Of a DNA stretch of 56,977 bases, positions 37,749 to 46,386 are shown piece after piece. Location: assembly GCF_006265165.1 (NCBI RefSeq), contig NZ_VDCH01000015.1, positions 1 to 56,977 on the forward strand, written 5' to 3'. The position numbers were made by a program, and so were the translations under genes. Source of the DNA: Chlorobaculum thiosulfatiphilum. GTDB lineage: Bacteria > Bacteroidota > Chlorobiia > Chlorobiales > Chlorobiaceae. The notes beneath the pieces were generated by a model that was not told where the DNA came from, searched no databases, and worked only from the letters and a program-made list of their open reading frames with translations. How positions within the stretch are numbered: position 1 is the stretch's first letter; every line of letters begins with the position of its first letter.

Positions 37749-38903
37749 ATGAGCGACGAAAGAGCGACAGCGGACGAAACGGGCAGCCGGGTGAATCGAC
37801 CACCGAAGCTGCCCGGCCCGGGCAAATTCACGATCATCGATCGCTACATCGCCCGGCAGTTTCTGACGATTTTCCTGTTCTCGCTGGCGAGCTTCGCCGC
37901 GCTGTTCATCATCATCAACCTGGTCGAAAATCTCGACCGCTTCATGGACCGGCAGATTCCGTTCGACAGAATCGTCATTTTCTACCTCAGTGGCCTGCCG
38001 GACACCTTTCTGCTGACCTCGCCGCTCAGTGCTCTGCTCGCATCGCTTTTCGTGACCGGCAAGCTCTCGATGCAGAGCGAGCTGCCCGCGCTCAAATCGG
38101 CGGGTATGAGCCTGTCACGCCTGATGAAGCCGTTTCTTGTCGTGACGCTCGCGATCACGGCGTTCAACACGGTCAACTCCTGCTTCATCGCTCCAGCGAT
38201 GTACGACTGGTCAAAGGGATTCGAGAAGCGCTACCTGAAAAAACAAAAAAACAACGACGCAGAGCCGCTGCATATCCGGGAATCGAAGAACCGCATCCTG
38301 ACCGTCGCCGAGATCGGCTCCGACCGCAAAAGCGCGAAAACCGTTTCGCTCGAAACCTTCAACGGAAGCCAGATCGTCGAACGCCTCGACGCCGACTCGC
38401 TTCGCATCATCACCCGCGAAAAGTACTGGATTTTTTACAACGCGAAGCAGCGCACCTTCTCGAACGGCATCGAAACCCTCGCCACGAGGCCGGGTGCGGA
38501 CACCCTGAAGCTCTCGCTGGCGACCAATACGTTCAAGATGATCGACACCGATCCGGATGAAATGAACATCGTGCAGCACTTCGATTTCATCTGGCAGAAA
38601 GCGCACTCCGGGCTTCCGGGACTCGAAAAGACGACGGTCAAGCTGCACACCAAACTCGCCCTGCCGCTGGCCAGCATGATCATTGTGATGATCGGCGTAC
38701 CGCTCTCCTCGAAGAAAAAGCGCAGCGGCCTGGCGGTGGAGGTCTCCATCAGCCTGCTCATCGGCCTCTCCTATCTCGGAATGCTCCGAACGATCGGCAG
38801 CCTCGGCTACGACGGACTGCTCAATCCCGTGCTCGCCGCCTGGCTGCCCGACCTTCTTTTCATCATTGCCGGTGCCTTCCTGTACCGGTCAGCCGACCAC
38901 TGA
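37749..38903 (+). CDS. LptF/LptG-family lipopolysaccharide export permease
   Basis: A 384-residue inner-membrane protein of the YjgP/YjgQ family. About three transmembrane segments lie in the N-terminal third (from about 38: FLTIFLFSLASFAALFIIIN), a periplasmic beta-jellyroll fills the middle (about 150-285), and three more segments end the protein. LptF and LptG, with the LptB ATPase, extract lipopolysaccharide and feed the Lpt bridge. The charged cytoplasmic N-terminus (about 35 residues) is longer than usual. GAGGGAG precedes the ATG. I cannot say which of the two paralogues it is, and the partner is not in the window. The SAM hydrolase gene starts 4 bases after its stop. Confidence 0.88.
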   Translation: MSDERATADETGSRVNRPPKLPGPGKFTIIDRYIARQFLTIFLFSLASFAALFIIINLVENLDRFMDRQIPFDRIVIFYLSGLPDTFLLTSPLSALLASLFVTGKLSMQSELPALKSAGMSLSRLMKPFLVVTLAITAFNTVNSCFIAPAMYDWSKGFEKRYLKKQKNNDAEPLHIRESKNRILTVAEIGSDRKSAKTVSLETFNGSQIVERLDADSLRIITREKYWIFYNAKQRTFSNGIETLATRPGADTLKLSLATNTFKMIDTDPDEMNIVQHFDFIWQKAHSGLPGLEKTTVKLHTKLALPLASMIIVMIGVPLSSKKKRSGLAVEVSISLLIGLSYLGMLRTIGSLGYDGLLNPVLAAWLPDLLFIIAGAFLYRSADH

Positions 38904-38907
38904 CGCC

Positions 38908-39711
38908 ATGCTCCAGCCGCCCGTCATCGCGCTCATGACTGACTTCGGCCTCGAAGACGCCTTCGTCGGCGTCATGAAAGGAGTGATCGCCACCATCTGC
39001 CGCAGCGCCCGCGTCATCGACCTCACCCACGCCATCAGCGCCCAGAACGTCCGGCAGGCAGCCTTCCACCTCGACCGCTCCATCGACTATTTTCCGGACG
39101 AGACGATCTTCGTCTGCGTCGTCGATCCCGGCGTCGGCACCGCCCGCAGAGCCATCGGCGTCCAGGCCGGGCCACACCGCTTCGTCGCGCCGGACAACGG
39201 CCTGCTCACGCCGATCTTCGAGCGCTGGCCCGATGCGCGATGCCACGAACTGACGAACGCGACTTACCAGCTCCCCGACAAAAGCGCCACCTTCCACGGC
39301 CGCGACCTCTTCTCCCCCGCCGCCGCGCACCTCGCCACCGGAATCCCGCTCGAAGCCTTCGGCCCCGCGATTAACGTTGCGGAGTGCTCAAAGATCGAGC
39401 TATGGAAAAACCGCCATTTGGAGGATGGAAAAGGGTGGCAAGGCGAAATCATCGCCACCGACCACTTCGGCAACCTCATCACCTCCTTTGAAGCCGGGAT
39501 GATTGCGGACGGCGGGGACTGGCACGTCAAGGTCGGCAACGCCGAGCCACTGCGAATCGTCCGAACCTACGGCGAAGTCGAGCAGAGCAAACCCCTCGCC
39601 TACATCGGCAGTAGCGGAATGATCGAAATCGCCATCCGCAACGGCAATGCACGCGCGGAGCTGGGAGTTGAGGAAGGAGATGCGGTGGTGGTAAGGCAGA
39701 TGAATTCGTAG
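38908..39711 (+). CDS. S-adenosyl-L-methionine hydrolase (adenosine-forming), DUF62 family
   Basis: A 267-residue member of the SAM hydroxide adenosyltransferase family, related to the fluorinase and chlorinase. These enzymes split SAM into adenosine and methionine using an activated water. The ATG at 38908, 4 bases after the permease stop, gives the expected N-terminus IALMTDFGLEDAFVG with the conserved Asp. VDPGVGT, APDNGLL and FHGRDLFSPAAAHLA are the further family motifs. Chlorinase-type halide specificity is rare, and nothing here suggests it. The earlier ATG at 38866 lies inside the preceding gene. Close spacing indicates translational coupling to the LptF/G gene; a repeat block begins at the stop codon. 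Confidence 0.88.
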   Translation: MLQPPVIALMTDFGLEDAFVGVMKGVIATICRSARVIDLTHAISAQNVRQAAFHLDRSIDYFPDETIFVCVVDPGVGTARRAIGVQAGPHRFVAPDNGLLTPIFERWPDARCHELTNATYQLPDKSATFHGRDLFSPAAAHLATGIPLEAFGPAINVAECSKIELWKNRHLEDGKGWQGEIIATDHFGNLITSFEAGMIADGGDWHVKVGNAEPLRIVRTYGEVEQSKPLAYIGSSGMIEIAIRNGNARAELGVEEGDAVVVRQMNS

Positions 39712-39799
39712 GGGCGAACCTGCGTGTTCGCCCAATAATTAGGGCGTACGCCATGCGCCCCGACAATTGGGGAATGGTCAGGCACGGGGGGCTGCCCCT
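39712..39799. repeat. Tandem GC-rich palindromes after the SAM hydrolase gene
   Basis: The first base after the stop codon begins GGGCGAAC (39712-39719), which pairs perfectly with GTTCGCCC (39726-39733). Then GGGCG/CGCCC (39742-39746 with 39756-39760) and a G-rich/C-rich pair near 39787-39799 follow. This looks like a dispersed extragenic palindrome; it may also terminate transcription. Confidence 0.6.
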
Positions 39800-39825
39800 A
39801 CTGAAAATCATCCTTCCCGACTTAT

Positions 39826-39861
39826 ACGTCCCATACGACCTATCCGTCCTATCTGACCTAT
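39826..39861 (+). repeat. 9-bp-period array (NNG(T/A)CCYAT)
   Basis: Four contiguous 9-bp units with the core at 39828 (GTCC), 39837 (GACC), 39846 (GTCC) and 39855 (GACC). It lies between the palindromes above and the sigma-factor terminator. Confidence 0.7.
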
Positions 39862-39878
39862 TATTTTTCATAAAACAC

Positions 39879-39908
39879 CAAAGCCGGCGAAACTGCTTGC
39901 CGGCTTTG
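39879..39908 (-). terminator. Terminator of the primary sigma factor gene
   Basis: A perfect 10-bp stem CAAAGCCGGC (39879-39888) with GCCGGCTTTG (39899-39908) and a 10-base loop. On the minus strand it is followed by GTGTTTTATG, a modest T-run. It lies 26 bases after the sigma gene stop. Confidence 0.75.
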
Positions 39909-39934
39909 ATGAATTGGTATGTCGTCGCTGAATC

Positions 39935-40834
39935 TCAGCTTCCGATGTACTCTTTGAGCACCTTGTTGTAGGCGGACTGGCGGAGGCGGCGGATCGCTTT
40001 TTCCTTGATCTGGCGGACTCGCTCACGGGTGAGCTTGAACTTTTCGCCGATCTCTTCCAGCGTGAGCGGGTTGTCCATGCCGATGCCGAAGTAGGAGCGG
40101 ATGACGTCGGCTTCACGCGGCGCAAGAACGGAGAGCGAACGCTCGACTTCGAGCGTGAGCGAGTCGCGGTTCAGGCCGTGGTCGGGCATGTGACCGTCGT
40201 TCTGCAACACGTCGAGCAGGCGGTTGTCGTCACCCTGCGCGAAAGGCGCATCGACCGAAACGTGGCGTCCGGCGATCTTGAGCGTGTCGGCAACGTCCTG
40301 CGAGTCCATGTCGAGCAGGTTGGCAAGCTCCTTGGTGTTGGGGTCGCGCTCGAACTCCTGTTCGAGCTGGCTGTACGCCTTGCTGATCTTGTTGAGCGTA
40401 CCGACACGGTTGAGCGGCAGACGCACGATTCTGGACTGCTCGGCGAGCGCTTGCAGGATAGACTGCCGTATCCACCACACGGCGTAGGAGATGAACTTGA
40501 AGCCTCGGGTTTCGTCGAACCGCTTGGCCGCCTTGATCAGGCCGAGGTTTCCCTCGTTGATCAGGTCGCCGAGAGTCAACCCCTGATTCTGATACTGCTT
40601 GGCCACCGAGACCACGAAACGGAGGTTGCCCTTGATGAGCTTGTCGAGCGCCCGCTTGGCCCGCCGATACTCGACGGTATCGACCGGCATGTCGTAGCCT
40701 TCCTTGATGGCCATCGTCAGCTTTACCTCGTCTTCGGCCGTCAAAAGATCGTACTTGCCAATCTCCTGAAGGTAACGGTCGAGGGAGAGGCTCTCCCTGT
40801 TGGTAATTTGTTTACTTATTTTCAACTGCTTCAT
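39935..40834 (-). CDS. rpoD: Primary-type RNA polymerase sigma factor (sigma-70 family)
   Basis: A 299-residue sigma factor with all regions needed for promoter recognition: region 1.2 ([15 protein letters not shown]), region 2 ([18 protein letters not shown], then [14 protein letters not shown] for -10 binding), region 3 and region 4 (TREAD-like [15 protein letters not shown], then the helix-turn-helix [21 protein letters not shown] for -35 binding). The short form, lacking region 1.1 and the long non-conserved insert, is normal for the Bacteroidetes-Chlorobi group. In that setting this is most likely the housekeeping sigma, though a closely related group 2 sigma cannot be excluded. It lies after valS but behind a strong terminator, so it is probably transcribed on its own. 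Confidence 0.9.
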   Translation of the reverse strand: MKQLKISKQITNRESLSLDRYLQEIGKYDLLTAEDEVKLTMAIKEGYDMPVDTVEYRRAKRALDKLIKGNLRFVVSVAKQYQNQGLTLGDLINEGNLGLIKAAKRFDETRGFKFISYAVWWIRQSILQALAEQSRIVRLPLNRVGTLNKISKAYSQLEQEFERDPNTKELANLLDMDSQDVADTLKIAGRHVSVDAPFAQGDDNRLLDVLQNDGHMPDHGLNRDSLTLEVERSLSVLAPREADVIRSYFGIGMDNPLTLEEIGEKFKLTRERVRQIKEKAIRRLRQSAYNKVLKEYIGS

Positions 40835-40985
40835 GAATTGATCCTCGTTCGAACTTCATGACACTATCAAGGATGACACACAATTTCGACCAACCGAAAC
40901 ACATCGACTCCGGCAGTGAAACCCAGGACAGATGAAATCAAACTGAGAATATCTTAAAAAAATTTGGACTTTTCCGTTAACTGTC

Positions 40986-41011
40986 TAAAAAAAACCTCTC
41001 CACTACGAGAG
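40986..41011 (-). terminator. Intrinsic terminator overlapping the valS stop
   Basis: On the minus strand CTCTC (41007-41011) pairs with GAGAG (40996-41000); the loop contains the valS stop codon TAG, and eight T follow. The hairpin therefore begins inside the last valS codons. Confidence 0.8.
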
Positions 41012-43708
41012 AACTTCGAGATTTCCCTGCAACTTCAGCACCAGCGAGCGCGACTCTTCCAGCTTCTCCTGCTCCTTGGCAACGACCTCAGCGGGCGCAT
41101 TGGCCACGAAGCCCTGATTGGAGAGTTTTTTCTGGAGTGATTCGATGTAGGCGGTCACTTTGGCGATCTCTTTTTGCAGGCGGAGTTTTTCTTTATCGAA
41201 AGATATTAACCCTTCCAGCCTGATAAAAAGTTCATTGCCGTTAACCACCGAAGCCGCTGAATGGGCGGGCCTTTCGATGCTTTCGCCAAGCTCGGCCTCG
41301 CACCGGGTCAGGGCCGGGAAAATCGCCTTGCCGGCTTCGAGCGCGGCGAGCGCTTCGCCGGAAGCGGCGCGGATGACGGCACGGGCGCGCAGGTCGTGCG
41401 GCACGTTGAAGGCCGATCGGAGGCTGCGGATTTCCGACACCATGTTGCGCACCAGGTCGAACGCGGCGGCATCCTCCGCCGTCCACGTGGCGTCGGCTTG
41501 CGGCATCGCCTCTTTGGCGATGGTCTCTTCGGTGCCACGCGGCGCGATGGCGTGCCAGATTTCGTCGGTGATGAACGGCATCACCGGATGCAGCGCCTTG
41601 AGCACCCCTTCGAGCACCGAGACGGCCAGGCACACCGCGTGGCGCGAACGCTCCGCCGAAGCGTCGCCCGCAAGCTCGCTCTTGAGCGCCTCGACGTACC
41701 AGTCGCAGTAGTCGCCCCAGAAGAACTCGTGCACGATCTTCACCATGTCGTTCACCTTGAAATTCACCATCGCCTGGTGGTAGCGTTCGAGCATGGCGTT
41801 GTAGCGCGACAGAAGCCAGAGTCCGGCGGTGGACAGCAACTCGCGCTGCGGCGTGAAACCGGCGAAGGCTTCGACGAACTCCTCGCGCGTCGAGAAGAGC
41901 TTTTCGCGCTGCATGAAGACGAAGCGCGAAGCGTTCCAGATTTTGGTGGCGAAGTTGCGGCCCAGCTCGCACTTCTCCTCGCCAAAGAGCACATCCTGCC
42001 CCAGCGGGGCGATATAGACGATCGTGAAGCGCAGGGCGTCGGTGCCGTAGGCGTCGATCACCTTGAGCGGGTCGGGCGAGTTTCCGAGCGACTTGGAGAG
42101 CTTGCGCCCCTTCATGTCGCGAATGATGCTGGTGAAATAGACGTCGCGGAACGGAACGTCGCCCTTGAAGTGCAGCCCGGCCATGATCATGCGGGCCACC
42201 CAGAAGAAGATGATGTCCGGGCCGGTCACCAGCGTGTCGGTCGGGTAAAACGCGCGGAGATCGTCGTTGTCGCTGTGCGGCCCCGTCCAGCCGAGGGTGG
42301 TCAGCGGCCAGAGCCACGAGGAGAACCAGGTGTCGAGCACATCCTCGTCCTGCGCGAGCTTGTCGGTGCCCGCCAGGTGACACGCCTCGTCGTATGACGA
42401 AGCGACCCAGACGTTGCCCTTGTCGTCGTACCAGGCCGGAATGCGGTGGCCCCACCAGAGCTGGCGCGAGATGCACCAGTCCTGGATGTTCTCCATCCAG
42501 TGGCGATAGGTACTGATCCAGTGTTCCGGGTGGAAACGAATCTGGCCGTCGTTGACCGCCTTGAGCGCCGGTTCGGCGAGCGGCTGCATTTTGACGAACC
42601 ACTGCTCGGAAAGGTAAGGCTCGACCACCACGTCGGCGCGTTCCGAGTAGCCCACGTTGTGCTCGTAGTCCTCGACCTTGACGAGATGACCCAGCTCTTC
42701 GAGATCGGCGATGATCTTCTCCCGCGCGTCGAAGCGATCCATACCCGCGTAGCCGCACTCGTCGGTCATGCGGGCATCCTTGCCAATCACCGAGAAGGTC
42801 GGCAGATTGTGGCGTTTTGCCACCTCGTAGTCGTTCGGATCGTGCGCCGGAGTGATCTTCAAGGCGCCGGTACCGAACTCGATATCGACGTAGTCATCGG
42901 CGATGACCGGCACGTGGCGTCCGGCAATCGGCACGACGACCAGCTCGCCGATGAGGTCGGCATAGCGCTCGTCGTTCGGATTGACCGCGATGGCCACGTC
43001 GGCCAGAATCGTCTCCGGGCGCACGGTGGCGATGGTGATCGAGCGCGACGGATCCTTGGCGAGCGGATAGCTCACATAGACCAGTTGGTCGCGGCGCGAC
43101 TTCATGATGACCTCTTCGTCCGAAAGCGCCGTCTGCGACACCGGGCACCAGTTGATGATGCGGCGTCCGCGATAGATCAGCCCCTCGCGGTAGAGCGCCA
43201 CGAAGGTGTTGATAACCGCCTCCGAGGCGCGTTCGTCCATCGTAAACAGGTTGCGCCGCCAGTCGCAGGAGATGCCGAGCTTGCGGAGCTGGCGCAGAAT
43301 CAGGCCGCCGTACTCCTCGCGCCACTCCCACACCTTGCCGAGAAAGTCACGGCGTCCGAGATCGTGGCGGGTGAGGCCCTCCGTGCGCAGCCGCTTCTCC
43401 ACCACCGTCTGCGTCGCAATGCCCGCGTGGTCGGTGCCGGGCAGCCAGAGCGCCTCCTTGCCGCTCATGCGGGCGTGGCGGATGAAGATGTCCTGGAGCG
43501 TGTGGTTCAGCACGTGGCCCAGCGTCAGGCTGCCGGTCACGTTCGGCGGCGGCATCAGCACGGTGTAGGGCGTCGCGCCATCTTCGAGCACCCGCGAGTG
43601 TTCGGCATGGAACGCGCCGAGCGCCTCCCAGTGCGCGCTTCTCCAGCGCTCCTCTACTTCGTGGTGGTTGTATGTTTTATCGAGATTCTGCGCGGAATGG
43701 TCACTCAT
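41003..43708 (-). CDS. valS: Valyl-tRNA synthetase
   Basis: A 901-residue class I aminoacyl-tRNA synthetase. The HIGH-type motif appears as [17 protein letters not shown] near residue 50 and the KMSKS-type motif as [15 protein letters not shown] near 525. An editing domain lies between them, and the C-terminal coiled-coil arm is present (residues about 835-900, [20 protein letters not shown]). The ATG at 43708 gives the usual N-terminus; a TTG at 43726 would add six residues. It charges tRNA-Val and hydrolyses mischarged Thr. clpP lies upstream on the same strand, separated by a spacer that carries a 9-bp array. Confidence 0.97.
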   Translation of the reverse strand: MSDHSAQNLDKTYNHHEVEERWRSAHWEALGAFHAEHSRVLEDGATPYTVLMPPPNVTGSLTLGHVLNHTLQDIFIRHARMSGKEALWLPGTDHAGIATQTVVEKRLRTEGLTRHDLGRRDFLGKVWEWREEYGGLILRQLRKLGISCDWRRNLFTMDERASEAVINTFVALYREGLIYRGRRIINWCPVSQTALSDEEVIMKSRRDQLVYVSYPLAKDPSRSITIATVRPETILADVAIAVNPNDERYADLIGELVVVPIAGRHVPVIADDYVDIEFGTGALKITPAHDPNDYEVAKRHNLPTFSVIGKDARMTDECGYAGMDRFDAREKIIADLEELGHLVKVEDYEHNVGYSERADVVVEPYLSEQWFVKMQPLAEPALKAVNDGQIRFHPEHWISTYRHWMENIQDWCISRQLWWGHRIPAWYDDKGNVWVASSYDEACHLAGTDKLAQDEDVLDTWFSSWLWPLTTLGWTGPHSDNDDLRAFYPTDTLVTGPDIIFFWVARMIMAGLHFKGDVPFRDVYFTSIIRDMKGRKLSKSLGNSPDPLKVIDAYGTDALRFTIVYIAPLGQDVLFGEEKCELGRNFATKIWNASRFVFMQREKLFSTREEFVEAFAGFTPQRELLSTAGLWLLSRYNAMLERYHQAMVNFKVNDMVKIVHEFFWGDYCDWYVEALKSELAGDASAERSRHAVCLAVSVLEGVLKALHPVMPFITDEIWHAIAPRGTEETIAKEAMPQADATWTAEDAAAFDLVRNMVSEIRSLRSAFNVPHDLRARAVIRAASGEALAALEAGKAIFPALTRCEAELGESIERPAHSAASVVNGNELFIRLEGLISFDKEKLRLQKEIAKVTAYIESLQKKLSNQGFVANAPAEVVAKEQEKLEESRSLVLKLQGNLEVLS

Positions 43709-43767
43709 GAGTCTGGTTGAAAGCAAAATTGGAGGTTACGAACGCCCCGGCGAAGAGGCGTCCGAAA

Positions 43768-43803
43768 GTCGTTATTTCCCGATCTGTCCGATCTGTCTCA
43801 ATC
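43768..43803 (+). repeat. 9-bp-period array (GTC core, ATCTGTCCG units)
   Basis: GTCG at 43768, TCCC phase at 43777, GTCC at 43786 and GTCT at 43795 are 9 bases apart, with ATCTGTC repeated twice. It lies between valS and clpP and just reaches the clpP stop. Confidence 0.55.
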
Positions 43804-44475
43804 CTGTTTGGCAGGAGCGGGACGCTTTTCGAAAATCTGGTCGATCAGGCCGTACGCTTTGGCCTCGGCGGCGTCCATCCAGCGGTCGCGTTCCGAGTCT
43901 TCGCGGATTTTCGTCACATCCTGACCGGTATGTTTGGCGAGCAGATCTTCGAGCAGGTGGCGGATTTTTTCGATCTCGCGGGCCTGGATGAGAATGTCGG
44001 TCTCCTGACCCTGCGCTCCGCCCGAAGGCTGATGAATCATGATGCGCGAGTGCGGCAGCGAAGCCCGCTTGCCGGTCGTTCCGCTGGCGAGCAGGAACGC
44101 GCCCATGCTGGCCGCCATGCCGACGCACACCGTCGAGATGTCGGGGCGGATGTACTGCATCGTATCGTAGATGCCGAGGCCCGCCGAGACGCTTCCGCCA
44201 GGCGAGTTGATGTAGATGTAGATGTCGCGCTCCGGGTCTTCCGATTCAAGGAAGATGAGCTGCGCCATGATCAGACCGGCCACATGCTCGTCGATGGGAG
44301 AGCCGAGGAAGATGATGCGCTCCCGCAGAAGGCGGGAAAAGATGTCGAACGCGCGTTCGCCGCGTCCCGAAGTCTCGATCACCATCGGCACGAGCTGGCT
44401 CTGAATGCTGTTTTCAATCGCTCCGGAGTAGAGCTTTTTGGCGTGATGGTCGAAACCGAAATTGATATTTGCCAT
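43798..44475 (-). CDS. clpP: ATP-dependent Clp protease proteolytic subunit
   Basis: A 225-residue serine protease that forms the two-ring chamber of Clp proteases together with ClpX or ClpA/C. Catalytic Ser123 ([10 protein letters not shown]) and His148 ([10 protein letters not shown]) are present, with the Asp in the following DRDRW-type segment (SERDRWMDA). The ATG at 44475 gives an N-terminus somewhat longer than Escherichia coli ClpP; the frame runs open to 44607 but the extra 44 residues look non-coding. An extended N-terminus with [10 protein letters not shown] is the processed region of the family. No clpX follows. The C-terminus KRPAPAKQD is slightly extended. Confidence 0.95.
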   Translation of the reverse strand: MANINFGFDHHAKKLYSGAIENSIQSQLVPMVIETSGRGERAFDIFSRLLRERIIFLGSPIDEHVAGLIMAQLIFLESEDPERDIYIYINSPGGSVSAGLGIYDTMQYIRPDISTVCVGMAASMGAFLLASGTTGKRASLPHSRIMIHQPSGGAQGQETDILIQAREIEKIRHLLEDLLAKHTGQDVTKIREDSERDRWMDAAEAKAYGLIDQIFEKRPAPAKQD

Positions 44476-44688
44476 GTGCTTGAACTTTTTTGTTGTTGCC
44501 CGGCGAAATATACGCTCAAATTCCGCAGAGTGGTGCAATGAACACCTAAAATACAGAGACGAAACAAGAATTCCAGAAATCCGGTTCCGTTTCCTTAAAT
44601 TATTCACAGCGGTACGCCGTCTGAGTTACTTTTCCTTTGATTTGATATATTTGCGGCTTCCCAATATCCTCAAGACCACCAGACCGCC

Positions 44689-45345
44689 ATGCAGGTACGC
44701 CTCATCTCCGTCACCAATCCGATCATCGAAATCGACAACAGCCAGCTCACGCCTGAAGGACTCATCGCCTACTGCGCGCGGGTTTCGAGTCCGAACCAGG
44801 AGACGCCCGACTACGAAAAGCTGCTCTCCTACTGTATCCAAAACAAACACTGGAGCGTCTTCGAAATGGTTGACATGACGGTCGAGATCACCACCTCCCG
44901 CGCCATCTCACCGCAGATTCTCCGCCACCGCAGCTTCTGCTTCCAGGAATTTTCACAACGCTACGCCAAAGCGCAAACCACCGAAAAGTACCAGCCGAGA
45001 CGGCAGGACACGAAAAACCGGCAGAACTCGCTCGACGACCTCGACGAGGCAACCGTGAAATGGTTTGACGAAGCGCAGGACAAGGTGGCGCGGTTCGCGT
45101 TCGAGAGTTACGAAGAGGCGCTGGAAAAAGGCATCGCCAAGGAGTGCGCCCGTGTGCTGCTGCCGCTCGGCACCCAGACCCGGCTCTACATGAAAGGCTC
45201 CGTGCGGAGCTGGATTCACTACCTCGAAGTCCGCACCGACCCCGCCACCCAGAAAGAGCACCGCGACATCGCCGAAGCGGTACAGGCGATTTTCACCGAG
45301 CAGTTCCCCGTGACAAGTGCTGCTTTAGGCTGGAAAATCAATTGA
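44689..45345 (+). CDS. thyX: Flavin-dependent thymidylate synthase ThyX
   Basis: A 218-residue ThyX, which makes dTMP from dUMP with methylenetetrahydrofolate, FAD and NADPH instead of the ThyA route. The ThyX signature RHR-x7-S is present as [11 protein letters not shown] (Arg79, His80, Arg81, Ser89), followed by QRYAK. The C-terminal [18 protein letters not shown] is the other conserved block. It lacks any fused domain. It is divergent from clpP and convergent with accD; a GC hairpin and a 9-bp array follow the stop. Confidence 0.95.
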   Translation: MQVRLISVTNPIIEIDNSQLTPEGLIAYCARVSSPNQETPDYEKLLSYCIQNKHWSVFEMVDMTVEITTSRAISPQILRHRSFCFQEFSQRYAKAQTTEKYQPRRQDTKNRQNSLDDLDEATVKWFDEAQDKVARFAFESYEEALEKGIAKECARVLLPLGTQTRLYMKGSVRSWIHYLEVRTDPATQKEHRDIAEAVQAIFTEQFPVTSAALGWKIN

Positions 45346-45375
45346 TAATGGATAATTAACAATTGAAATTGTAAA

Positions 45376-45395
45376 GGGCGGTTCGCGAGCCGCCC
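45376..45395. repeat. GC-rich hairpin after thyX
   Basis: GGGCGGTT (45376-45383) pairs with AGCCGCCC (45388-45395, one G-T pair) around CGCG. It is preceded by an AT-rich ATTGATAATGGATAATTAAC repeat and followed by a 9-bp array, the same three-part order as after nifB. Confidence 0.6.
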
Positions 45396-45413
45396 CTACA
45401 AAAAGAATTATCT

Positions 45414-45449
45414 TTCTCCTATTCGTCCCATTCGTCCTATAAGTCCTCT
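45414..45449 (+). repeat. 9-bp-period array (GTCCYAT units)
   Basis: CTCC-type unit at 45414, then GTCC at 45425, 45434 and 45443, exactly 9 bases apart. It lies between the convergent thyX and accD genes. Confidence 0.65.
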
Positions 45450-45459
45450 TCTTTCTTCT

Positions 45460-46296
45460 TCACCTCATGTGCCCGAGCAGCTTGATGAGCTGCGAGCGCA
45501 AATCCTTGCGGTGCACGATCGTGTCCACGAAGCCGTGCTCCTTGAGGAACTCCGCTCGCTGGAACCCTTCGGGCAGGTCGCGCTTGATGGTGTCGCGGAT
45601 GACGCGCGGGCCGGCGAAGCCGATGAGCGCTTTCGGCTCGCTGAGGTTCAGGTCGCCGAGCATGGCGAAGGAGGCGCTGATGCCGCCCATCGTGGGATCG
45701 GTCATGAGCGAGATGAACGGTATGCCACGCTCGCCGAGACGGGTGAGCCGCGCCGAGGTCTTGGCCATCTGCATGAGGCTGAAGGCCCCCTCCATCATGC
45801 GCGCCCCACCGGACTGCGAAATCACGATGAGCGGCGCATTCAGCTCCACGCTCCTGTCGGCGGCGCGGGCGATCTTTTCACCGACCACCGAACCCATCGA
45901 GCCGCCGATGAAGCCGAAATCCATCGCCGAAACGACCAGCGGCGATCCATCCAGGACGCCGGTGGCGTTCCGGCACGCCTCGCTTTTGCCAGATTTTGCA
46001 ATCGTGTCTCGAACGCGCTGGGGATAGTTTTTCGTATCGACGAACCCGAGCGGATCGGCTGCCCTGAGCTGGCCGTCAAACTCCTCCCACTTTCCGCCGT
46101 CAAACAAAAACGAAAAATAGAGAACCGGTGAGATGCGGAAATGAAAACCGCAATCCGGACAGGTGTAGAGATGGTCTTCGAGCTGTTTTTTGTGCAGGGC
46201 CGCCCCGCATGAGTCGCATTTCGACCACAACCCCTCAGGGGTGTCGCGTTTATCCGTCGTTCGTATCGAAGGATTCGCCCGTTTGAACCAGACCAT
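45460..46296 (-). CDS. accD: Acetyl-CoA carboxylase carboxyltransferase subunit beta
   Basis: A 278-residue beta subunit of the carboxyltransferase that, with AccA, transfers CO2 from biotin-AccB to acetyl-CoA, giving malonyl-CoA for fatty acid synthesis. The N-terminal zinc ribbon has Cys27, Cys30, Cys46 and Cys49 (CDSC and CPDC). The crotonase-fold core carries [11 protein letters not shown] and [13 protein letters not shown]. The ATG at 46296 gives the usual start MVWFKR; the 40 residues open before it do not look coded. No other acc gene is near. It is divergent from the patatin-Omp85 gene. Confidence 0.96.
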   Translation of the reverse strand: MVWFKRANPSIRTTDKRDTPEGLWSKCDSCGAALHKKQLEDHLYTCPDCGFHFRISPVLYFSFLFDGGKWEEFDGQLRAADPLGFVDTKNYPQRVRDTIAKSGKSEACRNATGVLDGSPLVVSAMDFGFIGGSMGSVVGEKIARAADRSVELNAPLIVISQSGGARMMEGAFSLMQMAKTSARLTRLGERGIPFISLMTDPTMGGISASFAMLGDLNLSEPKALIGFAGPRVIRDTIKRDLPEGFQRAEFLKEHGFVDTIVHRKDLRSQLIKLLGHMR

Positions 46297-46386
46297 TTTT
46301 ATTATTATCTCTAAAGAGTTTACATTGGAATTCAAGATATAAACTCGACACGATTTCCCAAAAACAGGCTGTGCCCGGAGTCCCCT

